Notes: generated by a model not told the origin, from the sequence alone. Positions 49,107 to 58,619 are shown, counted from the stretch's first letter. The stretch is 64,000 nucleotides of DNA from Kribbella steppae (GCF_004342025.1 NZ_SLWN01000007.1:277709-341708), one strand, 5' to 3'. Numbers and translations are program-made.

Positions 49107-49949
49107 ATGGATCGGGGACAGCTCGCGGAGTTCTTACGGGTACGGCGGGAGGCGCTGAAGCCCGCCGAGGTCGGCCTGCCCGCAGGCCTGCGGCGGCGGA
49201 CGCCCGGGCTGCGCCGGGAGGAGGTCGCGAGCCTGGCCACCATGTCGACCGACTACTACACCCGGCTCGAGCAGGGTCGCGGTCCACGCCCCTCCCGGCC
49301 GGTGCTGACCGGTCTCGCCCGCGCGCTGCGGCTGAACGACGACCAGCGCGACCACCTGTTCCGCCTCGCGGGTGAGCAGCCTGGCCCGCCGCCCGGCCCA
49401 CCGAGTGACGTGCGGATCGGCATCCTGCGGATGCTGGCGCGGCTCGACGTCCCCGGCCTGGTCCTCGACGCGAAGTACGACGTCCTCGCCTGGAACCCGC
49501 TGTCCGCCGCCCTGATCACGGACTTCTCCGCGTTGCCGGTGAAACAGCGCAACCTGCTCCGGCTGCGGTTCCTGTCCGGCGATCGGCAGGCCGAGCGGTT
49601 CGGCGAGCGGGCGACCCACGACTTCGCCTTCGAGGCCGCGGCGGACCTGCGAGCGGCGACCGGCAGGTATCCGAACGACCCCGCGATCGCCGAGCTGGTC
49701 GCGGACCTGTGCGCGGGGAGCGAGGAGTTCGCCACGATCTGGTCGTTCCACGACGTGTCCCGGCAGCACAGCATGTGCCAGACGATCTACCACCCCACCG
49801 TCGGCCGGATCGACGTGATCTGCGAAGTGCTCGTCGTCCCCGAGCGCGACCAGCGCGTCATCCTCTACACCACCGAACCCGGCTCACCCTCCGAGCAATC
49901 GCTGCGCCTGCTCAGCGTGATCGGCACCCAGACGATGTCCGAGGCTTGA
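49107..49949 (+). CDS. XRE-family regulator with MmyB-like ligand-binding domain
   Basis: A 280-residue regulator. N-terminal HTH (about 1-80): LAEFLRVRREALKPAEVGLP, RRTPGLRREEVASLATMSTDYYTRLEQGRGPRPS. The C-terminal PAS-like MmyB domain: VLDAKYDVLAWNPLSAALITDFSALPVKQRNLLRLRFLSG through HDVSRQHSMCQTIYHPTVGRI, where fatty-acid-like ligands bind in known members. Divergent from the SDR gene. Confidence 0.9.
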   Translation: MDRGQLAEFLRVRREALKPAEVGLPAGLRRRTPGLRREEVASLATMSTDYYTRLEQGRGPRPSRPVLTGLARALRLNDDQRDHLFRLAGEQPGPPPGPPSDVRIGILRMLARLDVPGLVLDAKYDVLAWNPLSAALITDFSALPVKQRNLLRLRFLSGDRQAERFGERATHDFAFEAAADLRAATGRYPNDPAIAELVADLCAGSEEFATIWSFHDVSRQHSMCQTIYHPTVGRIDVICEVLVVPERDQRVILYTTEPGSPSEQSLRLLSVIGTQTMSEA

Positions 49950-50009
49950 CAACCGAGCAGCACTCAAGCGACCGTTTGACCGTCAAATTCTGACGGAAGA
50001 TTCTGCCAG

Positions 50010-50150
50010 GGCGCGTACTCCAGTACCGGCGACGCCCTCATCCTCGATCTCTTCGTCTACGCGAAGATCCCGCCTGACGTGACCACCGAGTCGATGTAGC
50101 TCGACCACGTCCGCGTCTACCGCCCGGCGCAACGAACGCGACCGGGGGTG
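50010..50150 (+). pseudogene. Possible glycosidase C-terminal remnant
   Basis: In the 321-bp gap after the XRE gene, one plus-strand frame reads D-A-L-I-L-D-L-F-V-Y-A-K-I-P-P then, after an in-frame TAG at about 50097, L-D-H-V-R-V-Y-R-P. The last motif resembles the V-D-Y-V-R-V-Y ending of secreted lectin-like or GH16-type glycosidases. No start or ribosome site is present. It is probably a decayed 3' fragment, consistent with the secreted glycosidase gene next door. Confidence 0.35.
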
Positions 50151-50153
50151 AGC

Positions 50154-50184
50154 GCCCCCGCACCCTCGGACGGGGTGCGGGGGC
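50154..50184. terminator. Hairpin terminator
   Basis: GCCCCCGCACCC (50154-50165) and GGGTGCGGGGGC (50173-50184) form a perfect 12-bp stem with a 7-nt loop, between the plus-strand remnant and the minus-strand beta-helix gene. Confidence 0.75.
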
Positions 50185-50211
50185 TCGGGAAGCCACCGCG
50201 CCGGGGCCGCC

Positions 50212-50263
50212 GCCCAGTGACGTTGCCCAGTGACGTTGCCCAGTGACGTTGCCCAGTGACGTT
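50212..50263. repeat. 13-bp tandem repeat, four exact copies
   Basis: GCCCAGTGACGTT is repeated four times without change (50212-50263), 8 bp past the stop of the beta-helix glycosidase. Perfect identity implies recent expansion. Confidence 0.9.
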
Positions 50264-50270
50264 GCCGGGG

Positions 50271-53200
50271 CTACTGGCCGGTGAAGGTGAACGTGGAGCC
50301 GGGTTCCTTCACGATGTCGCCGTCGCGCGAGTTCGTGACGGTGACATTGCTCAGCACCGCGTTGCCCCGCGCGCCGCCCATCGCAAGGATGCCGGAGCCG
50401 TTGTTCGACTTGTCGATCCGGATATTGGTGAGGGCCACGTTCGGCATCTCACCGCCGCCGGTCTTGAACTGGATCCCGTCGTACGTCGAGTCGTGGATCT
50501 CGGTGTCGCGGATCGTCACCCCGGTGATCGGCAGGTTCGACGGGAACAGCGTGATCGCACCGAACTCCTGGTCCTCGTTCCAGAACACCCCGCCACAGCG
50601 ATACAGCGCGTTGTTGGCGATCAGCGTCGTCCCGGAGAACGGCAACGGGTCGTGGTCGGTCGCCAGCATGATGCCGGAGTAGTTCATCGTGTCGTAGATC
50701 AGGTTGTTCTCGATCTTGTTGCCGTAGCCGCCGTAGATCGCGATGCCGTTGGCGCGCCACGGCAGCTGGATCGTGTTGTTGGTGAACGCGTTGTCGTGGC
50801 CGATGTCGACCGACTGGTCCTTGACGTACTTGCTGGCCCAGACCGCCAGCGCGTCATCGCCGGTGGTACGGAAGGACGAGTTGAACACCTTCGAGTTGCG
50901 GGTGCCGTTGGCGAAGTTGATCCCGTCGGCGTAGGTGTCGCGGATCCGCATCCCGCTGAACTCCAGCCCGTCGCCGGGTCCCCACAACTCCTGGATGTTG
51001 TCGTAGTCGCGGCCGACCCAGACCCCGACATTGGCGTGTTCGATCCAGACGTTGCTGACCTTGGTCCCGGTACCGAACCGGCCGTTCAGCGCCACACCAC
51101 CCTCGGCATTGCCGTCACCGCCGCGGATCCGGCCGGATCCGAAGATCGCGATATCCGACAACTGCACATTCTTGTCGATGTCGAAACCGAAGTTGCCCTC
51201 GTGCGGATGGTTGATCCCGCCGGCGTTCTGCGGCTCGATGGTCGAGTAGAGCTGGGAGTGCCACATGCCAGCGCCGCGGATGGTGGTGTTGCTGATCCCG
51301 ACCTGGTTGTACTGACCCCGGTTCAGCGGGTCGTCGGTGAGGATCTTCTTCTCCTGCCGCCACTGGCCGGCCGGGATCCAGACACAGCTGATCACGCCGT
51401 TCTGGTCGTCGGTGACGGCCCGCTGGATCGCGTCCGCGTCGTCGACCCCGTCGTTCGGCACCGCGCCGTACTGGGTGATCGACGTACAGCCGGACGGCTG
51501 GGTGAGCGCCGGGGCGACCTGCTCCAGGTCGATCGTGTCGATGATGTAGAACCCGGCGTCGTCGCCGGAGTCGCGTTGCAACTTGAACTTGGTGCCGACC
51601 GGGTACGACGTCCCGAGAAGCGCATGTGATTCGTCGAAGAGACGGCGCGCGTCACCGCCGGGGGTGTTGGTGAGCGCCTCGGGTCCGTCGCTGTTGCCGT
51701 AGAGCCAGCTGTGACGCGACGACAGGTTCAGCTTCTGCTTGTAGACCCCGTTGACGTACAGGCTGATGGTCGCCTCGAGGCCCTGCCCGTTGGCCGAGTC
51801 GGGGATCGAGTTGCGGACCACGATCGAGTTGGTCGGCACGGTCGAGGTGAACTCGACGAACTGGCCGGTCGAGTTCAGCCGGATCGACTGCCGGCCGGAC
51901 GACTCGGTGGCGAAGTTGGTGTGCCCGAAGGTCCGCAACGCATCCGCAGTGAGCAGCGCGCCGTTGTAGTCGGCTGCTTCCGCCTCGTACGACGTGTACG
52001 GCAGCGCGGCCCCGCGGCCGACCACGATCGACCGGCTGAGCGAGTTGTTGGTCTCGTTGGTCTCAGCAACGGTGTTGGTCGCGTCGGCGACAGCGGTCAG
52101 GGTGGCGCCGCCGTTGGTCGCCGTCCAGGTGCCGGTCATCGCGACAGTCACGGTCGCACCGGCCGCGATCGAGGCGGTGTTCGTGTTGAGCGTGGTGGTG
52201 CCGACGGTGAGCCGGGTGACGCTGGTGGCCCCGGAGGCCGCCGTACCGCGGTTGTTCACCGCGACGGTGAAGGAGACCTGGGCGCCGGGTAACGGGTTGG
52301 CCGGGTTGGAGGTGATCGCGGTGACTTGGAGATCCGGGCCGGCTGCCTGGCCGACAGTCAACTGGGTCGATGACTCGAGGGTGTTGTTGGTGTCGTTCTG
52401 CTCGACGACGGCGTTGGTGGGATCGGCCACCGCGGCGACCGTGTAGTTGCCTTGGGCACGGGTTCCGGCGCTGGCTGTGACAGTGGCCGAGGCGCCGGCC
52501 GCGAGCGCGCCGACGGAGGCCGTGCCGGCGACCGAGACGCCGAGGAGGAAGTTCAGACTGCTCGCCGGTGCGGCCGCGGTGCCGGAGTTCTTGACCGTGG
52601 CCGACAAGGTGATCGGCGTGGTCTCGGTCGGGTTGGCCGGGCTCCAGGTGACCGAGGTGACCACGAGGTCCGGGTTCGGCGCCGCCGTACCGAAGACCTG
52701 GAAGTCGGCGACCTGGCCGCCGGGCGCGCCGGTGTTGCTGAAGAACTGCAGCCGGACGTCGGCGTACTGGCCGGTCACCGGGATGGTGATCGAGTTCTGG
52801 TTGCCGGACGAGCTGAACTGGTAGTCGGTCCGCGCCACCAGCGACGTGAAGCCGGTGGCGGATTGCTCCCGGCCGAGCACCTGGATGCTCTGCGTCCGCG
52901 GCCCCCAGACCGGGTCGGGATTGAGCTTCACCACGATCGAGCTGAGGTCGGCGTTCGCGCCGAGCTTGACGGTCAGCGTGGCCGGGTAGCCGTTGGACTC
53001 CCAGTACGTACTGATGCTGCTGTCGTTCGCGTTCGTGGCGACGAAGTCGAACGCAGAAGACGACGCCTCGATCGGCTTCCCGGCGGCGAGATTCGTACCG
53101 GTCGGAGGCTCCACCGGCCCGCCACCAGGCCCGGCCAGGTCGAACTCCGACAGTTGTGCGGCCGGCCAACCGGTGTTCGCCGTGACGGTCAGCCGGACGT

Positions 53201-53633
53201 AGCGGGCCGACGTGGTGGCGAAGTCGATGGTGACGGTGTTGTTCGCGGCCGGCGCGAAGTTGTACGCCGTACTGCCGACGACAGTGCTGAACGAGGATCC
53301 GTTCGCGCTGCTCTGGACGGTGAGGGTCTGCGTTCGGGCGCCCCAGGAAGCGGGCAGCTTCAGGGTCACCTGGTTGACGTCGGTGACGGCGCCGAGATCG
53401 GCCTGGATCCACTGTGGGAGGGTGCTGTTGGAGCTCTCCCAGTAGGAGTTCTGGTTGGCGTCGGCGGCGTTGCCGCTCGGGTACGCACCGAGCGAACTGG
53501 AAGCCGACAGAGTCTTGGCGAGATTGGCGGTCACAGCTGCTTTTGCGGATCCGGGCAGCAGGCCGGCCACGATGAGCGCGGCCGCGAGCAGACCGACCAG
53601 GAGCCGCCAGGCGGGCTGGTTCTTCCGAGGCAT
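50271..53633 (-). CDS. Secreted modular beta-helix glycosidase (GH87-like)
   Basis: A 1120-residue secreted protein. Signal peptide about 1-31. Two F5/8 type C (discoidin) domains (about 32-175, 180-320), two CARDB domains (about 325-430, 440-545), a CBM35-like module (about 550-725, SYEAEAADYNG), then a right-handed parallel beta-helix (about 730-1120) beginning ITQYGAVPNDGVDDADAIQRAV, with TTGDDALAVWAS and GDGLEFSGMRIRDTYADGINF. This architecture is typical of actinobacterial GH87 alpha-1,3-glucanases (mycodextranases); a pectate-lyase-like fold with another specificity is the alternative. ATG at 53633 has GGAGG upstream. Confidence 0.8.
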   Translation of the reverse strand: MPRKNQPAWRLLVGLLAAALIVAGLLPGSAKAAVTANLAKTLSASSSLGAYPSGNAADANQNSYWESSNSTLPQWIQADLGAVTDVNQVTLKLPASWGARTQTLTVQSSANGSSFSTVVGSTAYNFAPAANNTVTIDFATTSARYVRLTVTANTGWPAAQLSEFDLAGPGGGPVEPPTGTNLAAGKPIEASSSAFDFVATNANDSSISTYWESNGYPATLTVKLGANADLSSIVVKLNPDPVWGPRTQSIQVLGREQSATGFTSLVARTDYQFSSSGNQNSITIPVTGQYADVRLQFFSNTGAPGGQVADFQVFGTAAPNPDLVVTSVTWSPANPTETTPITLSATVKNSGTAAAPASSLNFLLGVSVAGTASVGALAAGASATVTASAGTRAQGNYTVAAVADPTNAVVEQNDTNNTLESSTQLTVGQAAGPDLQVTAITSNPANPLPGAQVSFTVAVNNRGTAASGATSVTRLTVGTTTLNTNTASIAAGATVTVAMTGTWTATNGGATLTAVADATNTVAETNETNNSLSRSIVVGRGAALPYTSYEAEAADYNGALLTADALRTFGHTNFATESSGRQSIRLNSTGQFVEFTSTVPTNSIVVRNSIPDSANGQGLEATISLYVNGVYKQKLNLSSRHSWLYGNSDGPEALTNTPGGDARRLFDESHALLGTSYPVGTKFKLQRDSGDDAGFYIIDTIDLEQVAPALTQPSGCTSITQYGAVPNDGVDDADAIQRAVTDDQNGVISCVWIPAGQWRQEKKILTDDPLNRGQYNQVGISNTTIRGAGMWHSQLYSTIEPQNAGGINHPHEGNFGFDIDKNVQLSDIAIFGSGRIRGGDGNAEGGVALNGRFGTGTKVSNVWIEHANVGVWVGRDYDNIQELWGPGDGLEFSGMRIRDTYADGINFANGTRNSKVFNSSFRTTGDDALAVWASKYVKDQSVDIGHDNAFTNNTIQLPWRANGIAIYGGYGNKIENNLIYDTMNYSGIMLATDHDPLPFSGTTLIANNALYRCGGVFWNEDQEFGAITLFPSNLPITGVTIRDTEIHDSTYDGIQFKTGGGEMPNVALTNIRIDKSNNGSGILAMGGARGNAVLSNVTVTNSRDGDIVKEPGSTFTFTGQ

Positions 53634-53795
53634 GCGGTAGTCCTCCGTCGTTCGGGGCGGGGGGACGGACGGGTGCCGCACCGACAAGAGGTCTATTGAA
53701 ATTGCGGGATCTTGCTAACTTCTTGCGGGGCGGTAGTCAGAGATTGCACTGCCCTGAGAGGTTCGTCAACAGTTCGCCGCGGCCGCACGCGAAAA

Positions 53796-53825
53796 CACCC
53801 CACCCCTGGAACTCGGGGTGGGGTG
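53796..53825 (-). terminator. Rho-independent-like terminator after helicase
   Basis: CACCCCACCCC (53796-53806) pairs with GGGGTGGGGTG (53815-53825), 8-nt loop. Read on the minus strand, the stem is followed by TTTT, and it lies 16 nt past the helicase stop. Confidence 0.75.
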
Positions 53826-53840
53826 CTGCCGGCGACGGGG

Positions 53841-55640
53841 TCAGGCGCGGCGCTGGGTGGCCCAGTCGCGGATGAGCTCGATGCGTTCCTTGAGCTGGGT
53901 GGAGGACGCGTGGGCCGCGGCAGGGCCGCCGAGCTTGCGGCGCAGGTCGTTGTGGATGACGCCGTGCGGCTGGCCGGTGCGGTGGTGCCAGGCGGCGACC
54001 AGACCGTTCAGCTCCCGTCTCAGCAGCGCGATCTGCTCGTGCGTCGCCAGCTCGGTCGGCGTCGGGTCCTCACGCTCCGACGACCCGCGCTGGGACCGCT
54101 TCTGCGCCGCGACCGACTTGGCCTGCCGCTTGCGGAGCAAGTCGCGGACCTGGTCCGGCTCCAGCAGCCCCGGCAGGCCGAGGAAGTCCAGCTCCTCGTC
54201 GGAGGCCATGTCGCCGCCGGTCCCGTAGTCGCCGCCGTCGAACACCACCCGGTCGAAGCTCGCGTCCGAGCCGAGCGCCTCGAACTTCGCCTCCAGTTCG
54301 TCACTGGCGCCCTCGGTCTGGTTCGCCTTCGCGAGCAGGTCGTCCTCGAGCGCGAAGATGTCGCCGTCGTCGCCTGCGTTCTTCCGGCCGAGCACGTGGT
54401 CGCGCTCGACCTCCATCTCGGCGGCGAAACTCAGCAGCCGGGTCACCGACGGCACGAACACCGACGCCGTCTCGCCCCGCTTGCGCGCTCGCACGAACCG
54501 GCCGACCGCCTGCGCGAAGAACAGCGGCGTCGACGTCGGTGTGGCGTACACACCGACCGCGAGCCGCGGCACGTCCACGCCCTCGCTCACCATCCGGACC
54601 GCGACCATCCAGCGCGAATCACCCTCGGAGAACTTCGCGATCTTCTTGCTGGCCGACTTCTCGTCGGACAGGACGACGGTCGGCGCTTCGCCGGTCAGCT
54701 CGCGCAGCGTCTTCGCGTACGCGCGGGCCGTGTTCTGGTCACCGGAGATGACCAGGGCGCCCGCGTCCGGCATGTGCCGTCGTACCTCGGTCAGCCGCTT
54801 GTCGGCAGCCGCCAGCACGGCCGGCATCCACTCGCCGGCCGGGTCGAGCGCCGTACGCAGCGCCTGGGCGGTCAGGTCCTTGGTCAGCGGCTCACCCAGC
54901 CGCGCCGCCACCTCGTCACCAGCCTTGGTCCGCCAGCGCATCTCACCGGAGTACGACATGAAGATCACCGGGCGTACGACGTGATCGCGCAGAGCGTGAC
55001 CGTAGCCGTAGGTGTAGTCGGCCTTGCTCCGCGCGGCACCGTCCGGTCCGTGCTCGTAGGTGACGAACGGGATCGGGTTGTCGTCGCTGCGGAACGGCGT
55101 ACCGGTCAGGCACAACCGCCTGGCCGCGGGCTCGAACGCCTCCCGGACGCCGTCGCCCCAGCTCAGCGCGTCGCCGCCGTGGTGCACCTCGTCCAGGATC
55201 ACCAGCGTCTTGAACCGCTCGGTCCGGACCCGGAAGGCCAGCGGGTTGACCGCGATGCCCGCGTAGGTGACCGCGACGCCCTGGAAGTCCTTGTTGGTCT
55301 TCCCGCGCCGGCCGGCGAACGCCGGGTCGATCGCGATCCCGGCCTTGTCGGCCGCCTCGGCCCACTGGACCTTGAGGTGCTCGGTCGGCGTCACCACGGT
55401 GATCCGCTCGATCAGCCGCCGATGCAGCAGCTCGGCGGCGACGGTGAGCGCGAAGGTGGTCTTACCGGCTCCCGGTGTCGCGACCGCGAGGAAGTCCCTG
55501 GGCAGGCTGTCGAGATAGAGCTTGAGCGCCTCCGCCTGCCAGGCCCGCAGCTTGCTCGCGGTACCCCACGCAGCGCGGTCCGGGTAGGCCGGAGGTAGCA
55601 CGGCTGGTGTCACTGGCGCGTGCGAATCCACGGACGGCAT
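53841..55640 (-). CDS. DEAD/DEAH-box helicase
   Basis: A 599-residue SF2 helicase. Q-like LRAWQAEALKLYL, motif I VATPGAGKTTFA (about 45-56), motif Ia VVTPTEHLKVQW, motif II LDEVHHGG, motif III LTGTPFRSD, motif V MVSEGVDVPRLAVGVYAT and motif VI QAVGRFVRA. The C-terminal ~150 residues are charged and specific to actinobacteria. Nucleic-acid remodelling role; conserved beside DUF3039 and YqgE genes. ATG at 55640 chosen because conserved sequence starts there and GGGGGAG precedes it, though closely. Confidence 0.88.
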   Translation of the reverse strand: MPSVDSHAPVTPAVLPPAYPDRAAWGTASKLRAWQAEALKLYLDSLPRDFLAVATPGAGKTTFALTVAAELLHRRLIERITVVTPTEHLKVQWAEAADKAGIAIDPAFAGRRGKTNKDFQGVAVTYAGIAVNPLAFRVRTERFKTLVILDEVHHGGDALSWGDGVREAFEPAARRLCLTGTPFRSDDNPIPFVTYEHGPDGAARSKADYTYGYGHALRDHVVRPVIFMSYSGEMRWRTKAGDEVAARLGEPLTKDLTAQALRTALDPAGEWMPAVLAAADKRLTEVRRHMPDAGALVISGDQNTARAYAKTLRELTGEAPTVVLSDEKSASKKIAKFSEGDSRWMVAVRMVSEGVDVPRLAVGVYATPTSTPLFFAQAVGRFVRARKRGETASVFVPSVTRLLSFAAEMEVERDHVLGRKNAGDDGDIFALEDDLLAKANQTEGASDELEAKFEALGSDASFDRVVFDGGDYGTGGDMASDEELDFLGLPGLLEPDQVRDLLRKRQAKSVAAQKRSQRGSSEREDPTPTELATHEQIALLRRELNGLVAAWHHRTGQPHGVIHNDLRRKLGGPAAAHASSTQLKERIELIRDWATQRRA

Positions 55641-55779
55641 ACTCCCCCGATAGTCGACTGTCGGCCGGGCAGGAACGTTACCTGACGTCGGCGACAAACC
55701 CCGACCGGCGTGTCGCAGTACGAGCTGTCTGTGGAGAAAGTTCCCGTGTCCGCTGGTGTGTCGGCCTACACTCGTGGGC

Positions 55780-56052
55780 ATGAGTACTCAGCTGACCCCT
55801 GGGGCCGAGACGGTCGTCGACGAGCGGACGCAGCCGGCGCCGGCAGAGCCCGGCGATCACGAGCGGTTCTCGCACTACGTGCCGAAGGACAAGCTGACCG
55901 AGGCGATGGTGATGGGCACGCCGGTGGTCGCGCTGTGCGGAAAGGTGTGGGTGCCGAGCCGGGATCCGCAGCGATTCCCGGTCTGCCCGGAGTGCAAAGA
56001 GATCTGGGATTCGCTCAACCCCGGCGACGACAAGGGCGGCGACGACGAGTAG
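55780..56052 (+). CDS. DUF3039 protein
   Basis: A 90-residue protein: acidic N-terminus, HERFSHYVPKDKLTEAMVMGTPVVALCGKVWVPSRDPQRFPVCPECKEIWDSL. The single upstream Cys plus CPEC suggest a small zinc-binding fold. This is the DUF3039 family of actinobacteria; no function known. Divergent from the helicase gene, a pairing that is conserved in my experience of actinobacterial genomes, and convergent with yqgE. Confidence 0.88.
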   Translation: MSTQLTPGAETVVDERTQPAPAEPGDHERFSHYVPKDKLTEAMVMGTPVVALCGKVWVPSRDPQRFPVCPECKEIWDSLNPGDDKGGDDE

Positions 56053-56091
56053 CGCCCCAGCCGGTGGTAGGCCGAGCGGATCGCCGCCCGG

Positions 56092-56649
56092 TCAGTTCTG
56101 GGTCGGGTCGTCCGGGTACGTCGCCAGATACGCCATCTGATCGTTCTGGCGCCGGAGCACCCGGCGCCACAGCCCGTCCGGGTGCAGGCTGAACACGTCG
56201 TCGGGTTCGGACTCGACGACGTACCAGGCACCCTCGGTGATCTCGCCCTCGAGTTGCCCGCTGGACCAACCGGCGTACCCGGCGAAGATGCGCATCCGCT
56301 GGATCGCGCCCTCCAGCAGCGCCGGCGGTACGTCGAGGTCGATCAGCCCGATCCGGCCGAAGCACTCGCGCCATCCCGGTGGGTCGGCCGACTCGATCAC
56401 CTCGGCGACAGCGAGTGCGCTGTCGGTGCCGACCGGACCGCCCATGAAGAGCACACCGGGTTCGTTCACGGTGGTGGACCAGTCCGGGAGCACTCTGTCG
56501 ACAGCCAAGTCGGCCGCGCGGTTCACCACCACCCCGAGGGCGCCATCGTCGTCGTGATCGAGCAGCAGGATCACTGACCGGCGGAAGGGCGGCTCGTCGA
56601 GCAGCGGGGTCGCCACCAACAGCGAACCGGTCAGGGTCGAGGCCGTCAT
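56092..56649 (-). CDS. YqgE/AlgH family protein
   Basis: A 185-residue member of the UPF0301/YqgE/AlgH family: GSLLVATPLLDEPPFRRSVILLLDHDDDGALGVVVNRA, VLFMGGPVGTDSALAV, RIFAGYAGWSSGQLEGEI. Biochemical role unknown. ATG overlaps the VanZ stop (ATGA), so it is the last gene of a malic enzyme-VanZ-YqgE operon. Confidence 0.92.
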   Translation of the reverse strand: MTASTLTGSLLVATPLLDEPPFRRSVILLLDHDDDGALGVVVNRAADLAVDRVLPDWSTTVNEPGVLFMGGPVGTDSALAVAEVIESADPPGWRECFGRIGLIDLDVPPALLEGAIQRMRIFAGYAGWSSGQLEGEITEGAWYVVESEPDDVFSLHPDGLWRRVLRRQNDQMAYLATYPDDPTQN

Positions 56650-57053
56650 GCCCCCATCATGTCGTGCCCGGCAACGTTTGTACTACGGACAACCTTGAAC
56701 CCGAGCCACGCACCGACCGCGATGCCGACCAGATCGGCCACCACGTCGAACGGATCGCCACTGCGCTGCGGCAGGACGAAATGCTGGACGAGTTCACTGA
56801 TCACCGCATTGCTGACCAGTGCCACCAGCAACCACCGCGCCGGTACGGCGGCCTTCAGCCCGAGGAACGCCACCGACCCGAACAGGAACAGGTGCGCGAC
56901 CTTGTCGGCCAGCGGCAGCCCGACGTCCGGGCCGGCCTGCCGCGGCGAGTAGACGCCGTACAACTGCAGCAGGCAGGCCGCGACGAACCCGATCCGCCAC
57001 AACCAGACCTTCACTCCCGACCTGGTCGTCGCCCCCGCCACGGAAACCGTCAC
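56646..57053 (-). CDS. VanZ-family membrane protein
   Basis: A 135-residue protein with about four membrane helices and the VanZ pattern: LPLADKVAHLFLFGSVAFL, then NAVISELVQHFVLPQRSGDPFDVVADLVGIAVGAWLG (the E..Q and DxxD residues conserved in the family). GTG start overlaps the malic enzyme stop (GTGA). VanZ of Enterococcus gives teicoplanin resistance; most homologues have no defined function. Confidence 0.85.
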   Translation of the reverse strand: MTVSVAGATTRSGVKVWLWRIGFVAACLLQLYGVYSPRQAGPDVGLPLADKVAHLFLFGSVAFLGLKAAVPARWLLVALVSNAVISELVQHFVLPQRSGDPFDVVADLVGIAVGAWLGFKVVRSTNVAGHDMMGA

Positions 57054-58477
57054 GCCGGTGCGTCGTCCGGGTAGGTCTCGTGCGCCGGGGCCTTGCCGCC
57101 CGCGGCGTCCCGGACCGCGTGCGCCACCGAGTTGTGCACCTCCGGGTGGAAGACGCTCGGCACGATGTAGGTCGCGTTCAGCTCGTCGTCGGTGACGACA
57201 CCGGCCAGCGCCTTCGCGGCGGCCAGCTCCATCTCGATCGACACCTTCGACGACTGTGCGTCCAGCAGGCCGCGGAAGACGCCCGGGAAGACCAGCACGT
57301 TGTTGATCTGGTTCGGGAAGTCGCTCCGGCCGGTGGCCACCACCGCCGCATGCTCGCCGGCTTCCGCGGGGTCGACCTCCGGCACCGGGTTGGCCAGCGC
57401 GAACACGATCGAGTCGTCGTTCATGGTGGCGATGTCCGCACCGGTCAGGATGTTCGGCGCCGACACCCCGATGAACACATCCGCCCCGGCCAGCGCGCCC
57501 TTCAGGTCGCCGCTGTACCGCGCCGCGTTGGTGTTCTCCGCGATCCAGCGCAGCTCCGGCGACAGGCCTTCGCGGTCCAGGTGGATGACCCCGGCGACGT
57601 CGGCCACGATCGTGTCCTTCACCCCGGCCGCGAGCAGCAGCTTCAGGATCGCCGTACCGGCCGCACCCGCACCGGACAGCACCACCCGCACGTTGCTGAT
57701 GTCCTTGCTGACCACGCGCAGCGCGTTGTAGAGCGCACCCAGTACGACGACCGCCGTACCGTGCTGGTCGTCGTGGAAGACCGGGATGTCCAGCTCCTCG
57801 CGCAGCCTGGCCTCGATCTCGAAACAGCGCGGCGCGGAGATGTCCTCCAGGTTGATCCCCGCGAACCCAGGGGCGATCGCCTTGACGATCTGGACGATCG
57901 CGTCCGGGTCCTGGGTGTCCAGGCACAGCGGCCAGGCGTCGATCCCGGCGAACCGCTTGAACAGCGCCGCCTTGCCCTCCATCACCGGCAGCGCGGCCTT
58001 CGGGCCGATGTTGCCCAGGCCGAGGACGGCGGAACCGTCGGTGACGACCGCGACGCTGTTGCGCTTGATGGTCAGCCGGCGCGCGTCGTCGGGGTTGGCC
58101 GCGATCGCCAGGCAGACCCGGGCGACACCTGGCGTGTAGATCATCGACAGGTCGTCACGGTTGCGGATCGGGTGCTTGGCCTCCATCGAGATCTTGCCGC
58201 CGAGGTGCATCAGGAACGTCCGGTCCGACACCCGGTCGATCTCGACGCCCGGTACGGCGCGCATCGCCTCGACCAGCCGGCCGGCGTGCTCGGTATCGGC
58301 CGCGGCGCAGGTGACGTCGATCCGCAGCCGCTCGTGACCGGACGCGGTCACGTCGAGCGCGGTGACCAGACCGCCGGCCTGCTCGACCGCGGTCGTCAGC
58401 TTGCTCACCGTCGAGCCACCCGCGGGCACCTCGAGGCGAACGGTGATGGAGTACGAAACACTCGGCAAGGCAGTCAC
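57050..58477 (-). CDS. NAD(P)-dependent malic enzyme with N-terminal ACT domain
   Basis: A 475-residue malic enzyme (malate to pyruvate plus CO2). Residues 1-80 form an ACT-like regulatory domain (SYSITVRLEVPAGGSTVSKLTTAVEQAGG). The catalytic part has SMIYTPGVARVCLAIA, TDGSAVLGLGNIGPKAALPVMEGKAALFKRFAGID, FAGINLEDISAPRCFEIE and VFHDDQHGTAVVVLGAL, then the Rossmann VVLSGAGAAGTAILKLL. GTG at 58477 with GAGG ~9 nt upstream; longer frames would overlap the divergent LacI gene. Confidence 0.9.
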   Translation of the reverse strand: MTALPSVSYSITVRLEVPAGGSTVSKLTTAVEQAGGLVTALDVTASGHERLRIDVTCAAADTEHAGRLVEAMRAVPGVEIDRVSDRTFLMHLGGKISMEAKHPIRNRDDLSMIYTPGVARVCLAIAANPDDARRLTIKRNSVAVVTDGSAVLGLGNIGPKAALPVMEGKAALFKRFAGIDAWPLCLDTQDPDAIVQIVKAIAPGFAGINLEDISAPRCFEIEARLREELDIPVFHDDQHGTAVVVLGALYNALRVVSKDISNVRVVLSGAGAAGTAILKLLLAAGVKDTIVADVAGVIHLDREGLSPELRWIAENTNAARYSGDLKGALAGADVFIGVSAPNILTGADIATMNDDSIVFALANPVPEVDPAEAGEHAAVVATGRSDFPNQINNVLVFPGVFRGLLDAQSSKVSIEMELAAAKALAGVVTDDELNATYIVPSVFHPEVHNSVAHAVRDAAGGKAPAHETYPDDAPA

Positions 58478-58570
58478 GCGGGTGATCCTCTCACGCCACT
58501 GGTAAAGCCCGAAGGTTGTGTTCGTAAAGAACAGAGCCTCCAGGGATGTTCTGGCACGGAAGGAAGCTGG

Positions 58571-58582
58571 GTAATCCATTAC
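58571..58582. promoter_or_regulatory. LacI-type operator upstream of regulator gene
   Basis: GTAATCCATTAC (GTAAT/ATTAC dyad), followed by TCGGG, lies 38 bp before the LacI start. The same AATCSATTACTCGGG string, in reverse orientation, precedes the ABC importer operon at 63333. Confidence 0.65.
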
Positions 58583-58619
58583 TCGGGCGGTTACTGTTCC
58601 CTCAGCGAAGGGAGACCTG

